Below are positions 37,338 to 47,059 of a stretch of 64,000 nt of DNA, piece after piece. The number at the start of each line of letters is the position of its first letter. Position 1 is the stretch's first letter. The stretch lies in contig SCTB01000118.1 of NCBI GenBank assembly GCA_004297545.1, positions 1 to 64,000 of the forward strand. Direction: 5' to 3'. The notes below the pieces were generated by a model. It was not told where the DNA came from. It did no database searches and saw only the letters and a program-made list of their open reading frames with translations. The stretch comes from Alphaproteobacteria bacterium. GTDB lineage: Bacteria > Pseudomonadota > Alphaproteobacteria > Micavibrionales > UBA2020. The position numbers and the translations under genes were made by a program.

Positions 37338-38605
37338 TGCCGCCGTATTCTTCCGCAAAAGCAGTTCCCGCGCCGTTTCGCTCGGACATAGACAGGGCCG
37401 CCGCAGCCCGGCAATGGGAATTCGGCGGCGCCGATTATATGAATCACGGATCCTTCGGGGCCTGCCCGCGACGTGTGCGGGACTTTTTGCAGCAGCAGCG
37501 CGAAGATTTTCTGACGAACCCAATGGATTATTTCGGCAACGAAAATCCACGCCGCATGACGGAGGGCCGCCTGTTCTGGGCGGAGTTCCTGAAGGCGGAC
37601 TCCGAAGGAGTCGTGCATGTGGAATGCGCCACGCTCGGCGTGAACACCGTCATGAAGTCGCTGGCGCTGCGCGGATACTTCAGGCCGGATGATGAAATTC
37701 TGCTGACCAGCCACGGTTATAACGCCTGCAACAATGTGACGCGGGAAATTGCCGCGTTGACAGGAGCCAGAGCCGTCGTCGCCTCGGTGCCCTTTCCCAT
37801 CGAAAACCGCGATCAGGTCACGCAGGCAATATTCGCCGCCGTGACCCCGCAGACGCGTCTTGCGCTGATCGACCATATCACCAGCGAAACCGGACTGATT
37901 TTCCCCATCGAGGAAATCGTCGCCGGCCTGAAAGAACGCGGCGTCGAGACGCTGGTGGACGGCGCTCATGCGCCCGCGCATGTCCCACTCGACCTCGCAA
38001 AACTTGGCGCGGCATTTTATACAGGTAACGGCCATAAATGGCTCTGCGCAGCGCCCGGCGCAGCATTCCTTTATGTTCGGGAAGATTTCCGTGACAGCAT
38101 CCGCCCGATGAGCACCAGCCATGGCGCAAACGACCCGAACCCGAACCTGTCCGCCTTCCAGAAGACCTTCGCCTGGACAGGCACACGCGACAATACGCCC
38201 TATTTCACGCCCAAGATTGCCTTCGAGACTCTTTCCGCACTGCACCGCGACGGACTTCCCGCCCTGATTGCCGATAACCGCCGCCTCGTCCGGTATGGAT
38301 GCCAGCTTGTGCTGGATTCTCTTGGCCTCAAGCCTCATGCCCCCGATGACATGCTTGGGATGATGACGACTATTATTCTGCCTCCGGGAGATGCTGCGCG
38401 CCTGCGCCACGACCTGCGGCAGCGCGAAAACTTCTCCATGCAGCTGGGGCAGCTTTCTCCCCAGTTCGGAGCCGGGCGCTTTCTGCGACTGTCGGCACAG
38501 GCCTATAACCAGCCCGGACAATACGAGCGGCTGGCGCGCGTGCTTGTTGAAGCTCTCGAGAGGGAAAAGCGCGGCGATCTGTTGCCCTTGCCGCAGCAGG
38601 CGTGA
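37337..38605 (+). CDS. Class V aminotransferase, isopenicillin-N-epimerase-like
   Basis: This fold-type-I PLP enzyme has the MNHGSFGACPRRV N-terminal segment typical of isopenicillin N epimerase/cysteine desulfurase relatives. It also has LLTSHGYNACNN, the aspartate motif VDGAHAPAH, the PLP lysine in FYTGNGHKWLCAAPGAAFLY, and RDNTPYF. The 422-residue length is typical. Family members racemise or desulfurate amino acid substrates, and the real one cannot be read from sequence. The ATG overlaps the previous stop codon, so it is translationally coupled to an exported orphan, an unusual partner. Confidence 0.88.
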   Translation: MPPYSSAKAVPAPFRSDIDRAAAARQWEFGGADYMNHGSFGACPRRVRDFLQQQREDFLTNPMDYFGNENPRRMTEGRLFWAEFLKADSEGVVHVECATLGVNTVMKSLALRGYFRPDDEILLTSHGYNACNNVTREIAALTGARAVVASVPFPIENRDQVTQAIFAAVTPQTRLALIDHITSETGLIFPIEEIVAGLKERGVETLVDGAHAPAHVPLDLAKLGAAFYTGNGHKWLCAAPGAAFLYVREDFRDSIRPMSTSHGANDPNPNLSAFQKTFAWTGTRDNTPYFTPKIAFETLSALHRDGLPALIADNRRLVRYGCQLVLDSLGLKPHAPDDMLGMMTTIILPPGDAARLRHDLRQRENFSMQLGQLSPQFGAGRFLRLSAQAYNQPGQYERLARVLVEALEREKRGDLLPLPQQA

Positions 38606-38606
38606 T

Positions 38607-39590
38607 TTACACCGCGTTGCCGACCTTGCGGGCGCGTTCAGGCTTATCGAGATTGACGCCTGCAGCAATACCCGCTGCCACAAGCACATTCCAGCCCGCC
38701 ATCAACTGAAGGTAACCATTAAAGCCGTCCAGCGCCGGAATTTTTATGGTGGGGAACGGCGTGTCAAAAGACGCGATAGCCACGACATTCAGCCCAACCC
38801 CTTCTTTCAGGATAGCTTTGTACTTCTCCACCTCTTCCCGAAAAGGCTCTATCAGCACCAGCGCTTCGCCCTTCCGCATGACTTCCTCGATGCCGTGAAG
38901 GGCGTAGGTGCCCTCCAGATACGCGCTCTTCTTTCTGGCGATTTCATTCGCCTTCAACGTAAGTTCTTCGGCAACGCCGTTGTTGCGACCGGAAAAATAG
39001 ACAAGGGGCGCGGACTGGATAAAGCCGGTGATTTCGGGCGCGACCGTTATGCCCAGCACTTCTTCGCAATACCCAGCGGCGCGGCTCTGGTTCTTCCATT
39101 CGTCCCCGCCGAGCAGAGACTGGCAAAACAGCGCCTGCTCCAGCACCGTCTTTGAGGAGGCGACAGCCCTTTCGACACCACAGGACAGCACACGGCACTC
39201 ATCGACAAGCTCGGTCAGCCGGCTGCCGGCCGTGGCGGTAATCCCGAAGCGAGGGATTTTGGCCGCCGCCAGTTTCTCGAACAGCCCGATGAGTTCCCGG
39301 GTACGCCCGCTGTTGCTGGCGGCAACAACCACATATTTGCTCAAGTCATATTCTGCCGCCTGCCGCGCGCCTTCGGTGCAGATATGCAGAGCAGACCCCG
39401 ACCGCATCGCAAGATCGATGGCGTTTTTGGCGGGGAATATCCGGCTGGACCCCTCTCCCGTGATCATCAGCCGCCCCTTCGCAGCAATCGTCTTCGTCCA
39501 GCCTGCCACCGCGTTGCTGTCAAACCGGCGCAGGACGCCCGGGGCTTCCAGCATTTCGTTAACGAGCGAAAAAGGCGAACCTGATAACAT
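38607..39590 (-). CDS. SIS-domain sugar isomerase / GlmS isomerase-like protein
   Basis: The 327-residue protein has two SIS domains and no glutaminase domain. The first has ITGEGSSRIFPAKNAIDLAM and VVVAASNSGRTRELIGLFEKL; the second has LVYFSGRNNGVAEELTLKANE, then YLEGTYALHGIEEVMRKGEA. The C terminus NLDKPERARKV resembles the end of GlmS isomerase domains (NPDRPRGLxKV). It probably isomerises or deaminates an amino-sugar phosphate, similar to AgaS or GlmS-like proteins. It converges with the aminotransferase gene with a 1-nt gap. The PIG-L deacetylase gene starts on the opposite strand 105 nt upstream. Confidence 0.85.
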   Translation of the reverse strand: MLSGSPFSLVNEMLEAPGVLRRFDSNAVAGWTKTIAAKGRLMITGEGSSRIFPAKNAIDLAMRSGSALHICTEGARQAAEYDLSKYVVVAASNSGRTRELIGLFEKLAAAKIPRFGITATAGSRLTELVDECRVLSCGVERAVASSKTVLEQALFCQSLLGGDEWKNQSRAAGYCEEVLGITVAPEITGFIQSAPLVYFSGRNNGVAEELTLKANEIARKKSAYLEGTYALHGIEEVMRKGEALVLIEPFREEVEKYKAILKEGVGLNVVAIASFDTPFPTIKIPALDGFNGYLQLMAGWNVLVAAGIAAGVNLDKPERARKVGNAV

Positions 39591-39694
39591 ATTGATGAAC
39601 CCCTTGCCTTCCGATGTTACAGGGAATTAATGCCGCCGGTAAAGGCCCATAAGGTGTCTTTGCGCTCGCCCTGACGCGCGGTATAATAAGCGCC

Positions 39695-40540
39695 ATGAGA
39701 ATATGTATTGTCTCCCCCCATCTCGACGACGCTATTTTGTCCTGCGGCATCCTGATGCAACGCCGGATCGCCTCCGGCGATGCCGTGTTGTCGCTGAACA
39801 TCTTTTCCTCCGGCACCAATTCCCAAAACCGCAAGAAGGAAGACCAGTGCGCGCAGGGAGAAATTGGCGCGGGCGCCTTCTTTCTCGATGAACTTGATGC
39901 GCCCGACCGGGACCCGCAATACAACTCGCTGGTGAAACTGTTCTTCGGAGCGCTCGACAAGTCCCACGATCCTTATATCGACAAGGTCGCCGGACGGATC
40001 GAGGAGTTTCTGAAGCACAACAAGATCGACATGGCCTGGTTTCCGCTGGCTGCAGGGACGCATATCGACCACCGCATCGCCTATGAGGCCGGGCGGCGCA
40101 TAAAATCCGTTCCTGTCCGGTTCTACGAAGACCGCCCGTATATCCTGTGGCCGGGCGTACTGCAGGGGCGCATGAACCAAATCGGCAGCGATGCGGCACT
40201 CCCGCGGGTCACCGAGAAAATGATGCGCGATACGCTTCATTCCTATCACTACCTCAAGCATTTCGTGCCCGAAGGTTCCTACCAGAAGGAAACCCTGCCG
40301 CTTTATTTTACGGCAGCGACGCAAGGGTCGTCGAAGGCGCTGAGGGCCAAAGTCGAGTCGCTGACGGCGACGGAAAAGGAGCTGGAAAAGCTTTACCGGA
40401 GCCTGGCCATGTACGACAGCCAGATGCCGCTGATCTATTCAGGGTACGACAATTTCATCAGCGACAGCTATGCCCATGAGAAGGCGATGTCCGGGCAGAC
40501 GGCATATATCGAGCGCGCCTGGACGCTGGAGCCTGCCTGA
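39695..40540 (+). CDS. PIG-L/LmbE-family deacetylase
   Basis: The 281-residue protein has the zinc motif at the start (MRICIVSPHLDDAILSCGI; His-x-Asp-Asp) and the third ligand in GTHIDHRIAYEAGRR. The family removes acetyl groups from N-acetylglucosamine-type sugars in cell-wall glycans, GPI and mycothiol-type molecules. The nearby SIS isomerase suggests a shared amino-sugar route, an inference. No signal peptide is seen. The C-terminal 60 residues extend beyond the core with a long charged helix. It converges with the next gene after 7 nt. Confidence 0.87.
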   Translation: MRICIVSPHLDDAILSCGILMQRRIASGDAVLSLNIFSSGTNSQNRKKEDQCAQGEIGAGAFFLDELDAPDRDPQYNSLVKLFFGALDKSHDPYIDKVAGRIEEFLKHNKIDMAWFPLAAGTHIDHRIAYEAGRRIKSVPVRFYEDRPYILWPGVLQGRMNQIGSDAALPRVTEKMMRDTLHSYHYLKHFVPEGSYQKETLPLYFTAATQGSSKALRAKVESLTATEKELEKLYRSLAMYDSQMPLIYSGYDNFISDSYAHEKAMSGQTAYIERAWTLEPA

Positions 40541-40547
40541 AAACAGT

Positions 40548-42218
40548 TCAGGGGCTGATGTCCTTGTATTTCTTGATCCACTTCTCGCGTTTTGCAGGAT
40601 CGTCCTGGACACCGTCAGCATTATCGTTACCGGCTTTCTGTGTCTCTTCGGCGGGCTTCCTAGGCTCCGGCAGCGGCGGGGAGACGTCAACGCCGGTCGG
40701 AGGCTTCGGCGTCCAGTTCCAGCCGGGCGCCTTTTCAGGCGCCGGCGGCGGCTCCGGCTCTGTTTTTACGATTGGCGCCTGCTGCTCGGGCTGGCGTGTC
40801 CATGACGTTTCTGAACGCCGGTTGAAATCTGCATCGACATCGCGCTTCAGGCGATCGCCGTCCTCACTGTCATCGTTATCATACCACTCGCGGCGGCGCG
40901 CGTTCAGGAGGCGATCCACGCCAAAACCGGCGGCGCCCCCGGCGGCCATGCAGAGCATCGTCAGTAAAATGACCTCAAGCCACTTGAAGGGCTGGACGTC
41001 AAAGCCATTTTCGTAGTTCTGCCAGTATATTTCGCGCGCGGTCTTCATGATATCGGAACGCAACTGATCCGCGTCGCCGGGCTTGTGGTCCAGCACGACA
41101 CCGACATATTCCTTGATCTTGTCGTTCAGGGCCGTCGCCTGCGCCTGTGTAAAGCGGATGCCGTCGACGATATGATGTGAAGATTCAATGATCGCCCCGC
41201 CGTGCCCCTTGGCCGATTCCGCCAGACGGTACTCATAGGGCCCGCTGTCAGCATGGGAATTGGTGCGCTTTCTGACATCCTGCGCGGTTCCCAGCGCCTT
41301 GTTCCAGCGGCTGACAAGACCCGAAAGCTCGGCGTATTCGGACGTAATTCCGGGCTGGTATTTCGCAAAGTTCGAGCCCGACGCCCAGGTATTGGCGAGC
41401 TTCTTGTATTCCTCTTCCGTCGGCGTCTTGCCGTCCAGCTGGCGCTTCATGCTTTTGGCGATGGCTTCCTCATTTTCAGCATGGGTTTCGCGGGCAAGAT
41501 ACAGCCTTTCCTCAACCGTCAGGTCCGGGTTCCTGGCGACGAAATCATTCAGCAGCAGCGCCGCCCGCCGGGCGTGGTCGGGGTGAAAGGTATAGGTATG
41601 GATGGTGTAATCGTAAACCTGCTTGGAATGCGAAACGGTGCGGCAGTTCTTGCCTTCAGAATTGCATTCCCGCGTCGTCCAGCGCTTTGTTTTGGTATGA
41701 TCCACGTGGCTTTCGGTCCAGGCGTCTTCAAACGCCTGGCGGATGGCGGGCATTTCCTTTGTCGCACCGACCAGCTTGTGCATGGACTGCAGCGCATCGG
41801 CAGCGGCCTGCGGCATTTCCTCTGCATAAGTGCTGAGCAACGGATGCTTCTGATAGCTGGCATTGACGCGGGTCTGGAGTTCCTTGGCGAATACAAAGTG
41901 ACTGTTCCCCAGCGTAAAGGCAATGTTGCTGGATTCAAAGACCTTGGCCGGGATGTCATTGGCGTAGGAATAGTATTTCGTGTTCGGCGGAACGGGCTTG
42001 CCCTGACGCGCAAAATCCTTCGTCGTCTGTTCGATCTCGGAAAAAGCAGTGGGAATTTCGCCTGCCCTTGCCGCGCGGTTGCGGTAGATCAGCGGCCCGG
42101 AGATTGCCCCGACCAGCAGCACGCCAATCATCACTTCAACGGGCGTTTCGAACAACAGCCGCTTGATGGCTTTCTTCCAGGGGTAGCGCTTTGCTTTTGT
42201 GAAAATCGACTCTGACAT
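40548..42218 (-). CDS. Two-TM hypothetical protein with large periplasmic domain
   Basis: The 556-residue protein has a first membrane helix near 27-45 (VEVMIGVLLVGAISGPLIYR) and a second near 417-436 (WLEVILLTMLCMAAGGAAGF), so residues 46-415 probably sit in the periplasm. The C-terminal cytosolic tail is proline-rich (PEPPPAPEKAP, PKPPTGVDVSPPLPEP). The middle is helical with one CNSEGKNC pair. The tail contains QKAGNDN, as in malate dehydrogenase. No family is recognised. Divergent from dusB. Confidence 0.72.
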   Translation of the reverse strand: MSESIFTKAKRYPWKKAIKRLLFETPVEVMIGVLLVGAISGPLIYRNRAARAGEIPTAFSEIEQTTKDFARQGKPVPPNTKYYSYANDIPAKVFESSNIAFTLGNSHFVFAKELQTRVNASYQKHPLLSTYAEEMPQAAADALQSMHKLVGATKEMPAIRQAFEDAWTESHVDHTKTKRWTTRECNSEGKNCRTVSHSKQVYDYTIHTYTFHPDHARRAALLLNDFVARNPDLTVEERLYLARETHAENEEAIAKSMKRQLDGKTPTEEEYKKLANTWASGSNFAKYQPGITSEYAELSGLVSRWNKALGTAQDVRKRTNSHADSGPYEYRLAESAKGHGGAIIESSHHIVDGIRFTQAQATALNDKIKEYVGVVLDHKPGDADQLRSDIMKTAREIYWQNYENGFDVQPFKWLEVILLTMLCMAAGGAAGFGVDRLLNARRREWYDNDDSEDGDRLKRDVDADFNRRSETSWTRQPEQQAPIVKTEPEPPPAPEKAPGWNWTPKPPTGVDVSPPLPEPRKPAEETQKAGNDNADGVQDDPAKREKWIKKYKDISP

Positions 42219-42294
42219 AAACCCTCTTCAGTTATCGGGATAAAATACCAGATTGTGGATATTATGGCAATTAAATTTTCATAATTTTCCCTCT

Positions 42295-42324
42295 TTGAAT
42301 AGCTTTATAAATCAACCATATAGA
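42295..42324 (+). promoter_or_regulatory. Probable dusB promoter
   Basis: TTGAAT (42295-42300) and TATAGA (42319-42324) are separated by 18 nt, some 45 nt before the dusB start. The 154-nt gap to the divergent gene is AT-rich. Confidence 0.4.
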
Positions 42325-42372
42325 AATGGATTAAAAGATTTCGGTGGCTGAATAGCGCGGACTTCTGACAGA

Positions 42373-43356
42373 ATGCGCGCCATGAGCTTTTCCATTGGCC
42401 CCGTTAAAATTGAAGACCCCGTCTTCCTTGCCCCCATGTCGGGCGTGACAGACCTGCCGTTCCGGCGGGTGGTCAAGCGCTATGGCGCGGGCCTTGTCTT
42501 CTCCGAGATGATCGCGAGCCGCGCCATGATCGAGAAATGGCACAGTTCTGTGCAGACGGAAACCGACTATGCCGATGAATTCCCGATGGTCGTGCAGCTG
42601 GCCGGCTGCGAGCCGGAAATCATGGCGCAGGCCGCCCGCATGAACGAAGACCGCGGCGCCGCCATCATCGACATCAACTTCGGCTGTCCGGTCAAGAAAA
42701 TCGTCAATACGCTGGGCGGTTCCGCCCTGATGAGGGACGAAATGCTGGCCGCCCGCATCATGGAAGAAACCGTCAAGGCCGTCAAAGTTCCGGTAACGGT
42801 CAAGATGCGCCTCGGCTGGGATGAAAACAGTCTGAATGCGCCCAATCTTGCGAAAATCGCCGAAAATGTGGGCGTTCAGATGATTACTGTGCACGGCCGT
42901 ACGCGGGAGCAAATGTTTAAAGGCAGCGCCAACTGGGAATATGTACGCGAGGTCAAAGAAAGCGTCAGCATCCCCGTCATCGTCAACGGTGACATCCTAA
43001 CGCCGCAGGACGCCGCACGGGCGAAGGAAATTTCCGGCGCAGACGGCGTCATGATCGGCCGCGCCTGCTACGGCAAGCCCTGGCTTCCGCAGCAGACGAT
43101 CAGTTACCTGAAATGCGGCACCGTAGCCGAAGAACCCTCGTTGTCAGACCGGCTCGCGCTGATCCTTGAGCATTACGATGCCATGCTTGGCCATTACGGC
43201 AGTCATCAGGGCGTCGCCATCGCGCGTAAACACCTCACCTGGTACTGCCAGGACCTGCCCGGCGCTGAAGTGTTCCGCGCGGAGGTGAACCGCATTCCGA
43301 ATGCCGCGCTGGTGGTGGAAAAACTACAGGGTTATTTCGGGCGGTTGGCGCACTAA
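42373..43356 (+). CDS. dusB: tRNA-dihydrouridine synthase DusB
   Basis: DusB reduces U17-type uridines in the D-loop of tRNA with FMN and NADPH. The TIM-barrel motifs are FLAPMSGVTDLPFRRVVKRY, DINFGCPVKKIVNTLGGSAL with the catalytic Cys, KMRLGWDE, VHGRTREQMFKG, VNGDI and DGVMIGRACYGKPWL. The order and length (327) fit DusB. The ntrBC genes often found next to it in alphaproteobacteria are absent; instead a large penicillin-binding protein gene follows after 173 nt with its own promoter. ATGs at 42373 and 42382 are both possible starts. Confidence 0.95.
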   Translation: MRAMSFSIGPVKIEDPVFLAPMSGVTDLPFRRVVKRYGAGLVFSEMIASRAMIEKWHSSVQTETDYADEFPMVVQLAGCEPEIMAQAARMNEDRGAAIIDINFGCPVKKIVNTLGGSALMRDEMLAARIMEETVKAVKVPVTVKMRLGWDENSLNAPNLAKIAENVGVQMITVHGRTREQMFKGSANWEYVREVKESVSIPVIVNGDILTPQDAARAKEISGADGVMIGRACYGKPWLPQQTISYLKCGTVAEEPSLSDRLALILEHYDAMLGHYGSHQGVAIARKHLTWYCQDLPGAEVFRAEVNRIPNAALVVEKLQGYFGRLAH

Positions 43357-43416
43357 AATTCAAAGACATTGGATAAAAAATAAATCATTGTTTTAAAATG
43401 ATATTTTATAATTTAT

Positions 43417-43445
43417 TTGACATATAGTTCCACCCCGGTTATAAC
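43417..43445 (+). promoter_or_regulatory. Near-consensus sigma70 promoter of the penicillin-binding protein gene
   Basis: TTGACA (43417-43422), a 17-nt spacer, and TATAAC (43440-43445) make a strong promoter. The leader to the ATG at 43530 would be about 78 nt. Confidence 0.78.
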
Positions 43446-43529
43446 TTTCAGACAGCTGCAACCGCGGCAGTCTTAGACCTCATCCGCCAGGTTCCGGTGC
43501 CAGCTCATTCCTTAGGAGATGCTGTAGCA

Positions 43530-46500
43530 ATGACTACAGACGACAAAAAGAACGGCGAGAATAACCCGGCAGCCGTCACAAAAGGCAACTCCAGGCGTTT
43601 CAAAAAATTGATGTTCGCCCTCGGCGCCACCACGGCAATCGCGACCGGCGTGTTCATCGAAGCCAAGACATCCTATCTTCAGTCAAAACTGTTCCACAGC
43701 ATCGCCGAGGGCACCACGTTCACGGACAAGGAATGCAAGGTTGTGCCGCCGGCAGCCGGGCCTTATGACCAGCAACTGGGCTATACCGAAACGCAGCGCC
43801 TGCGCGAAGCCCTGAAAGCCAAGGGCTATGATGTCTCCTGCGGATCGTGGCAGGATCGCAAGGTTCTGGGGCTCCATCTCTTCCCCATTTACAACGAAAA
43901 GGCCCAGGCCGGACTGCAGATCAATGACGCCTCCAGCCAGCCGATGTTTCAGGCGCGCTTCCCCCAGCAGGTGTATGCGGATTTTAACTCCATTCCGCCG
44001 CTGCTGGTCAGCAGCCTGTTGTTTGTCGAGAACCGCGAATTGCTGGAAGATCATCCCTCTTCGTGGAACCCCGCGATCGAGTGGGACCGTTTCGCCTATG
44101 CGACCGTCGGACAGGGCCTGAAGAAAGTCGGCATGAAAAGCGACCGCGGCGCGGGCGGATCGACGCTGGCGACGCAGCTTGAGAAATTCCGCCATTCGCC
44201 GGAAGGCGTCACCTCGTCGCCGAAGGAAAAACTGCGGCAGATGCTCACCGCCTCGGTACGCGCCTATGCGGATGAGTCCAATACGCTGCAGAGCCGCCGC
44301 CAGATTGTCGTGGACTACCTCAATTCCATGCCGCTGTCCCGCGTGAGCGGCTATGCCGACGGCATGAAACTGTGGTTCGACACTGATTTTGAAAAGGCCA
44401 ACCGGCTCCTGAGCAAGCCGGAAGCACAGATGAACGACGCCGAGCTCAAAGAGGCCGCGAAAGTCTATCGCCAGTCCCTGAGCCTTGTCATGGCGGTGAA
44501 AAAGCCCTCCGCCTACCTGCTGAAGGAACGCGCCGAGCTCGAAGCCCGTATCGACAGGTTCCTGCCGAAAATGGCGGAGGCCGGCATTATTTCCCCGCGC
44601 ATGAAGGACGCCGTTATGGCGGAGCGCGTGCAGTACGCCGATGTCACAAGCGTCAGCAAGCTGGAATTGCCCCCGGCGCCGAAATCCGTGCAGGGGTTGC
44701 AGACGGACCTGCTGCGCGTTCTGGGCATCCGGGGAATTTACGAGCTCAACCGCATGGACATTACGGCGCGCACGACGCTGGACCTGAAGGCGGATGCCGC
44801 CGTGTCCCAGACCCTGCGCAGCCTGGCCGACCCTGCTGTCGCCACAGCCAAAGGCATGACCGGCCACCAGCTGCTGCGCGTTGAGGGCGTCGGCGATGTC
44901 ATCTATTCATACGCCCTTTACGAGAAAACGCCTGACGGGCGCAACGTGCTGCGCGTCCAGACCGACAATTTCGACGGGCCCCTGAACCTGAACGAAGGCA
45001 CCAAGCTCGAGCTCGGCTCGACCGCCAAGCTGCGTACGCTGATTTCGTACCTGGAGGCGGTCAGCAATCTGCACACGCAGTACATCGGCCGCGATCCTTC
45101 GGAACTGAAGGCGATGAAAGTCAACCCCAACGACCACATCACGCGCTGGGCGCTTGATTATCTTTCCGCGCCGGGGAACGACAAATCGCTGAACGCCATG
45201 CTGGAGGCCGCTCTTAACCGTCAATACTCGGGTAACCCGGGCGAAACCTTCTTCACGGCCGGGGGCTCCCATCGTTTCGAGAACTTTGAGAGAAACGAAA
45301 GCGGCATGTATACCGTCAAGGATGCCTTCCATCATTCGGTCAACCTGTCCTTCATCCGCATCATGCGCGATGTCGTGAACTACACGCTTTCGCAGAAGAT
45401 GCACGTAGACCCCGCCATCTACGAAGACCCCGCGAACCCTGTACGCATCGAATACCTGAAGAAATTCGCCGATGCCGAAGGCCGCGGCTTCGAATGGAAG
45501 TTCTGGAACGAGCAGAAAGGCAAGATCCCGGAAGAACTCGCGACGCTGCTTGCCGGCAAAACGCATCGCTCCCCGGTTCATCTGGCTGTCGTCTACCGTT
45601 CGCTGTTCCCCGACGCGTCGCTGGCGGACATGGAGTCCTTCATCCGCAAGGAATGCAAGGACTGCGGCGACAAGACCGATTTCGCCGCGCTCTACGACAA
45701 GTACGGCAAGGACAAATTCGACCTGAACGATCGCGGCTACATCACCGGCATCCACCCCCTCGCCCTCTGGCTGGCCGAATACAATATCAAAACGCCGGGC
45801 GCCACCTGGGAACAGGCCGCGGAGGCCTCGACGAACGTGCGCCAGGAAACCTACAAATGGCTGTTCAAGGACGGCAAGGAACACGGCCAGAACCTGCGCA
45901 TCCAGACCATGCTGGAGAAGGAAGCCTTCACACATATCCATGCCACCTGGAAAAACCTCGGCTATCCCTTCGCCTCCATGGTGCCGTCTTATGCCTCCTC
46001 TATCGGCGTCTCCGGCGATACGCCCGCGGCGCTGGCCGAGCTTGCCGGCATCATCCAGAACGACGGCGTCCGCAAGCCTTCCATCAAGTTCACGCAGATC
46101 GAGATCGGCAAGGATACGCCCTATGGTACAAACGCAAGCCCGCAGGCTTCCACCGGCGTACGCGTACTGCCTGAGGAATTGACGAAGCTCGTGCGGCGCG
46201 AGATGCAGGGCGTCGTTGCCGAAGGAACGGCAAAACGCGCATCGCACTCCATCACCTTGAGCGACGGCCGCGAGCTGGCCGTCGGCGGCAAGACCGGCAC
46301 CGGCGACAACCGGTTGCAGACCTTCAGCGCGCGGGGAGGCGTAAGGTCGTCGGAGGCGAAAAGCCGCACAGCGACTTTCGTCTTCACCATCGACGACAAA
46401 TTCTTCGGCTGCGTGACAGCCTATGTCACGGGGCCTGAAGCCGGCCAGTACAAATTCACCAGCGCCTTAGCAGCGCAGGTATTCAAGACCGTCGCCCCCG

Positions 46501-46607
46501 ACATTCGCCCGGTTCTCGACCGCGCTTACGGCGTCACCCCGTCGGCGAAGCCCGCGCCGCAGAAAACCGTCAAGGCCGAAGCACCCCCGCCGGCAAAACC
46601 TTCGTAA
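43530..46607 (+). CDS. Bifunctional class A penicillin-binding protein, 1025 aa
   Basis: This membrane-anchored peptidoglycan synthase starts at ATG 43530, after TTAGGAG (11 nt). One helix (about 24-42) precedes the glycosyltransferase domain, which has a diverged FVENRELLEDH (for EDxxFxxH) and GAGGSTLATQLEKF. The transpeptidase has Ser497-T-A-Lys500, Ser603-V-Asn605 and KTGTG at 921. About 300 residues separate SxN from KTG, far more than normal, and a CKDCG lies within. The GT motif is nearest PBP1C-type sequences. The tail is Pro/Lys-rich. It may serve a specialised or stress-related wall function. Confidence 0.9.
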   Translation: MTTDDKKNGENNPAAVTKGNSRRFKKLMFALGATTAIATGVFIEAKTSYLQSKLFHSIAEGTTFTDKECKVVPPAAGPYDQQLGYTETQRLREALKAKGYDVSCGSWQDRKVLGLHLFPIYNEKAQAGLQINDASSQPMFQARFPQQVYADFNSIPPLLVSSLLFVENRELLEDHPSSWNPAIEWDRFAYATVGQGLKKVGMKSDRGAGGSTLATQLEKFRHSPEGVTSSPKEKLRQMLTASVRAYADESNTLQSRRQIVVDYLNSMPLSRVSGYADGMKLWFDTDFEKANRLLSKPEAQMNDAELKEAAKVYRQSLSLVMAVKKPSAYLLKERAELEARIDRFLPKMAEAGIISPRMKDAVMAERVQYADVTSVSKLELPPAPKSVQGLQTDLLRVLGIRGIYELNRMDITARTTLDLKADAAVSQTLRSLADPAVATAKGMTGHQLLRVEGVGDVIYSYALYEKTPDGRNVLRVQTDNFDGPLNLNEGTKLELGSTAKLRTLISYLEAVSNLHTQYIGRDPSELKAMKVNPNDHITRWALDYLSAPGNDKSLNAMLEAALNRQYSGNPGETFFTAGGSHRFENFERNESGMYTVKDAFHHSVNLSFIRIMRDVVNYTLSQKMHVDPAIYEDPANPVRIEYLKKFADAEGRGFEWKFWNEQKGKIPEELATLLAGKTHRSPVHLAVVYRSLFPDASLADMESFIRKECKDCGDKTDFAALYDKYGKDKFDLNDRGYITGIHPLALWLAEYNIKTPGATWEQAAEASTNVRQETYKWLFKDGKEHGQNLRIQTMLEKEAFTHIHATWKNLGYPFASMVPSYASSIGVSGDTPAALAELAGIIQNDGVRKPSIKFTQIEIGKDTPYGTNASPQASTGVRVLPEELTKLVRREMQGVVAEGTAKRASHSITLSDGRELAVGGKTGTGDNRLQTFSARGGVRSSEAKSRTATFVFTIDDKFFGCVTAYVTGPEAGQYKFTSALAAQVFKTVAPDIRPVLDRAYGVTPSAKPAPQKTVKAEAPPPAKPS

Positions 46608-46624
46608 ATTGCCCGGGACATTCC

Positions 46625-47059
46625 ATGAAGAAAGCTCCTGTTTTTACGGTTTCTGCGTCCGACAGCGATCCCGGCTTCCGTGATTTGTGGCAGAACCTCG
46701 TCGACTACAACAACTTGCATTTCGGGCCGATGAATATAACCCCCCTGCTCATCGGCCTTCGCGACGGCGAAGGCCCGCTGCAATGCGGGCTTGCCGGGAA
46801 AACCTTTTACAATTGGCTGACCATCGACCTGTTATGGGTCCGGGAGCACCTCCGTGGAAAAGGCTATGGACGCGCACTGATGCAGCGCGCGGAAAAGGAA
46901 GCGCTGGAGCGCGGCTGCACGGATGCCTGGGTGGATACCATCGGGCTGGAAGCCCCGGGGTTCTACGAGAAATGCGGTTATTCCCTTTGGGGCGAGCTAC
47001 CTGATTACCCGCACGGCCATAAGCGGAGCTTTTTCCGCAAACGCCTTGGTTCCGGATAG
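46625..47059 (+). CDS. GNAT-family N-acetyltransferase
   Basis: The 144-residue protein is a single GNAT fold. Motif A with the acetyl-CoA pyrophosphate loop reads LLWVREHLRGKGYGRALMQRAEKEA; motif B is DTIGLEAPGFYEKCGYSLWGEL. The substrate cannot be told. It lies 17 nt after the penicillin-binding protein gene and may be co-transcribed with it. It converges with the HxlR gene with no gap between stop codons. Confidence 0.9.
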   Translation: MKKAPVFTVSASDSDPGFRDLWQNLVDYNNLHFGPMNITPLLIGLRDGEGPLQCGLAGKTFYNWLTIDLLWVREHLRGKGYGRALMQRAEKEALERGCTDAWVDTIGLEAPGFYEKCGYSLWGELPDYPHGHKRSFFRKRLGSG

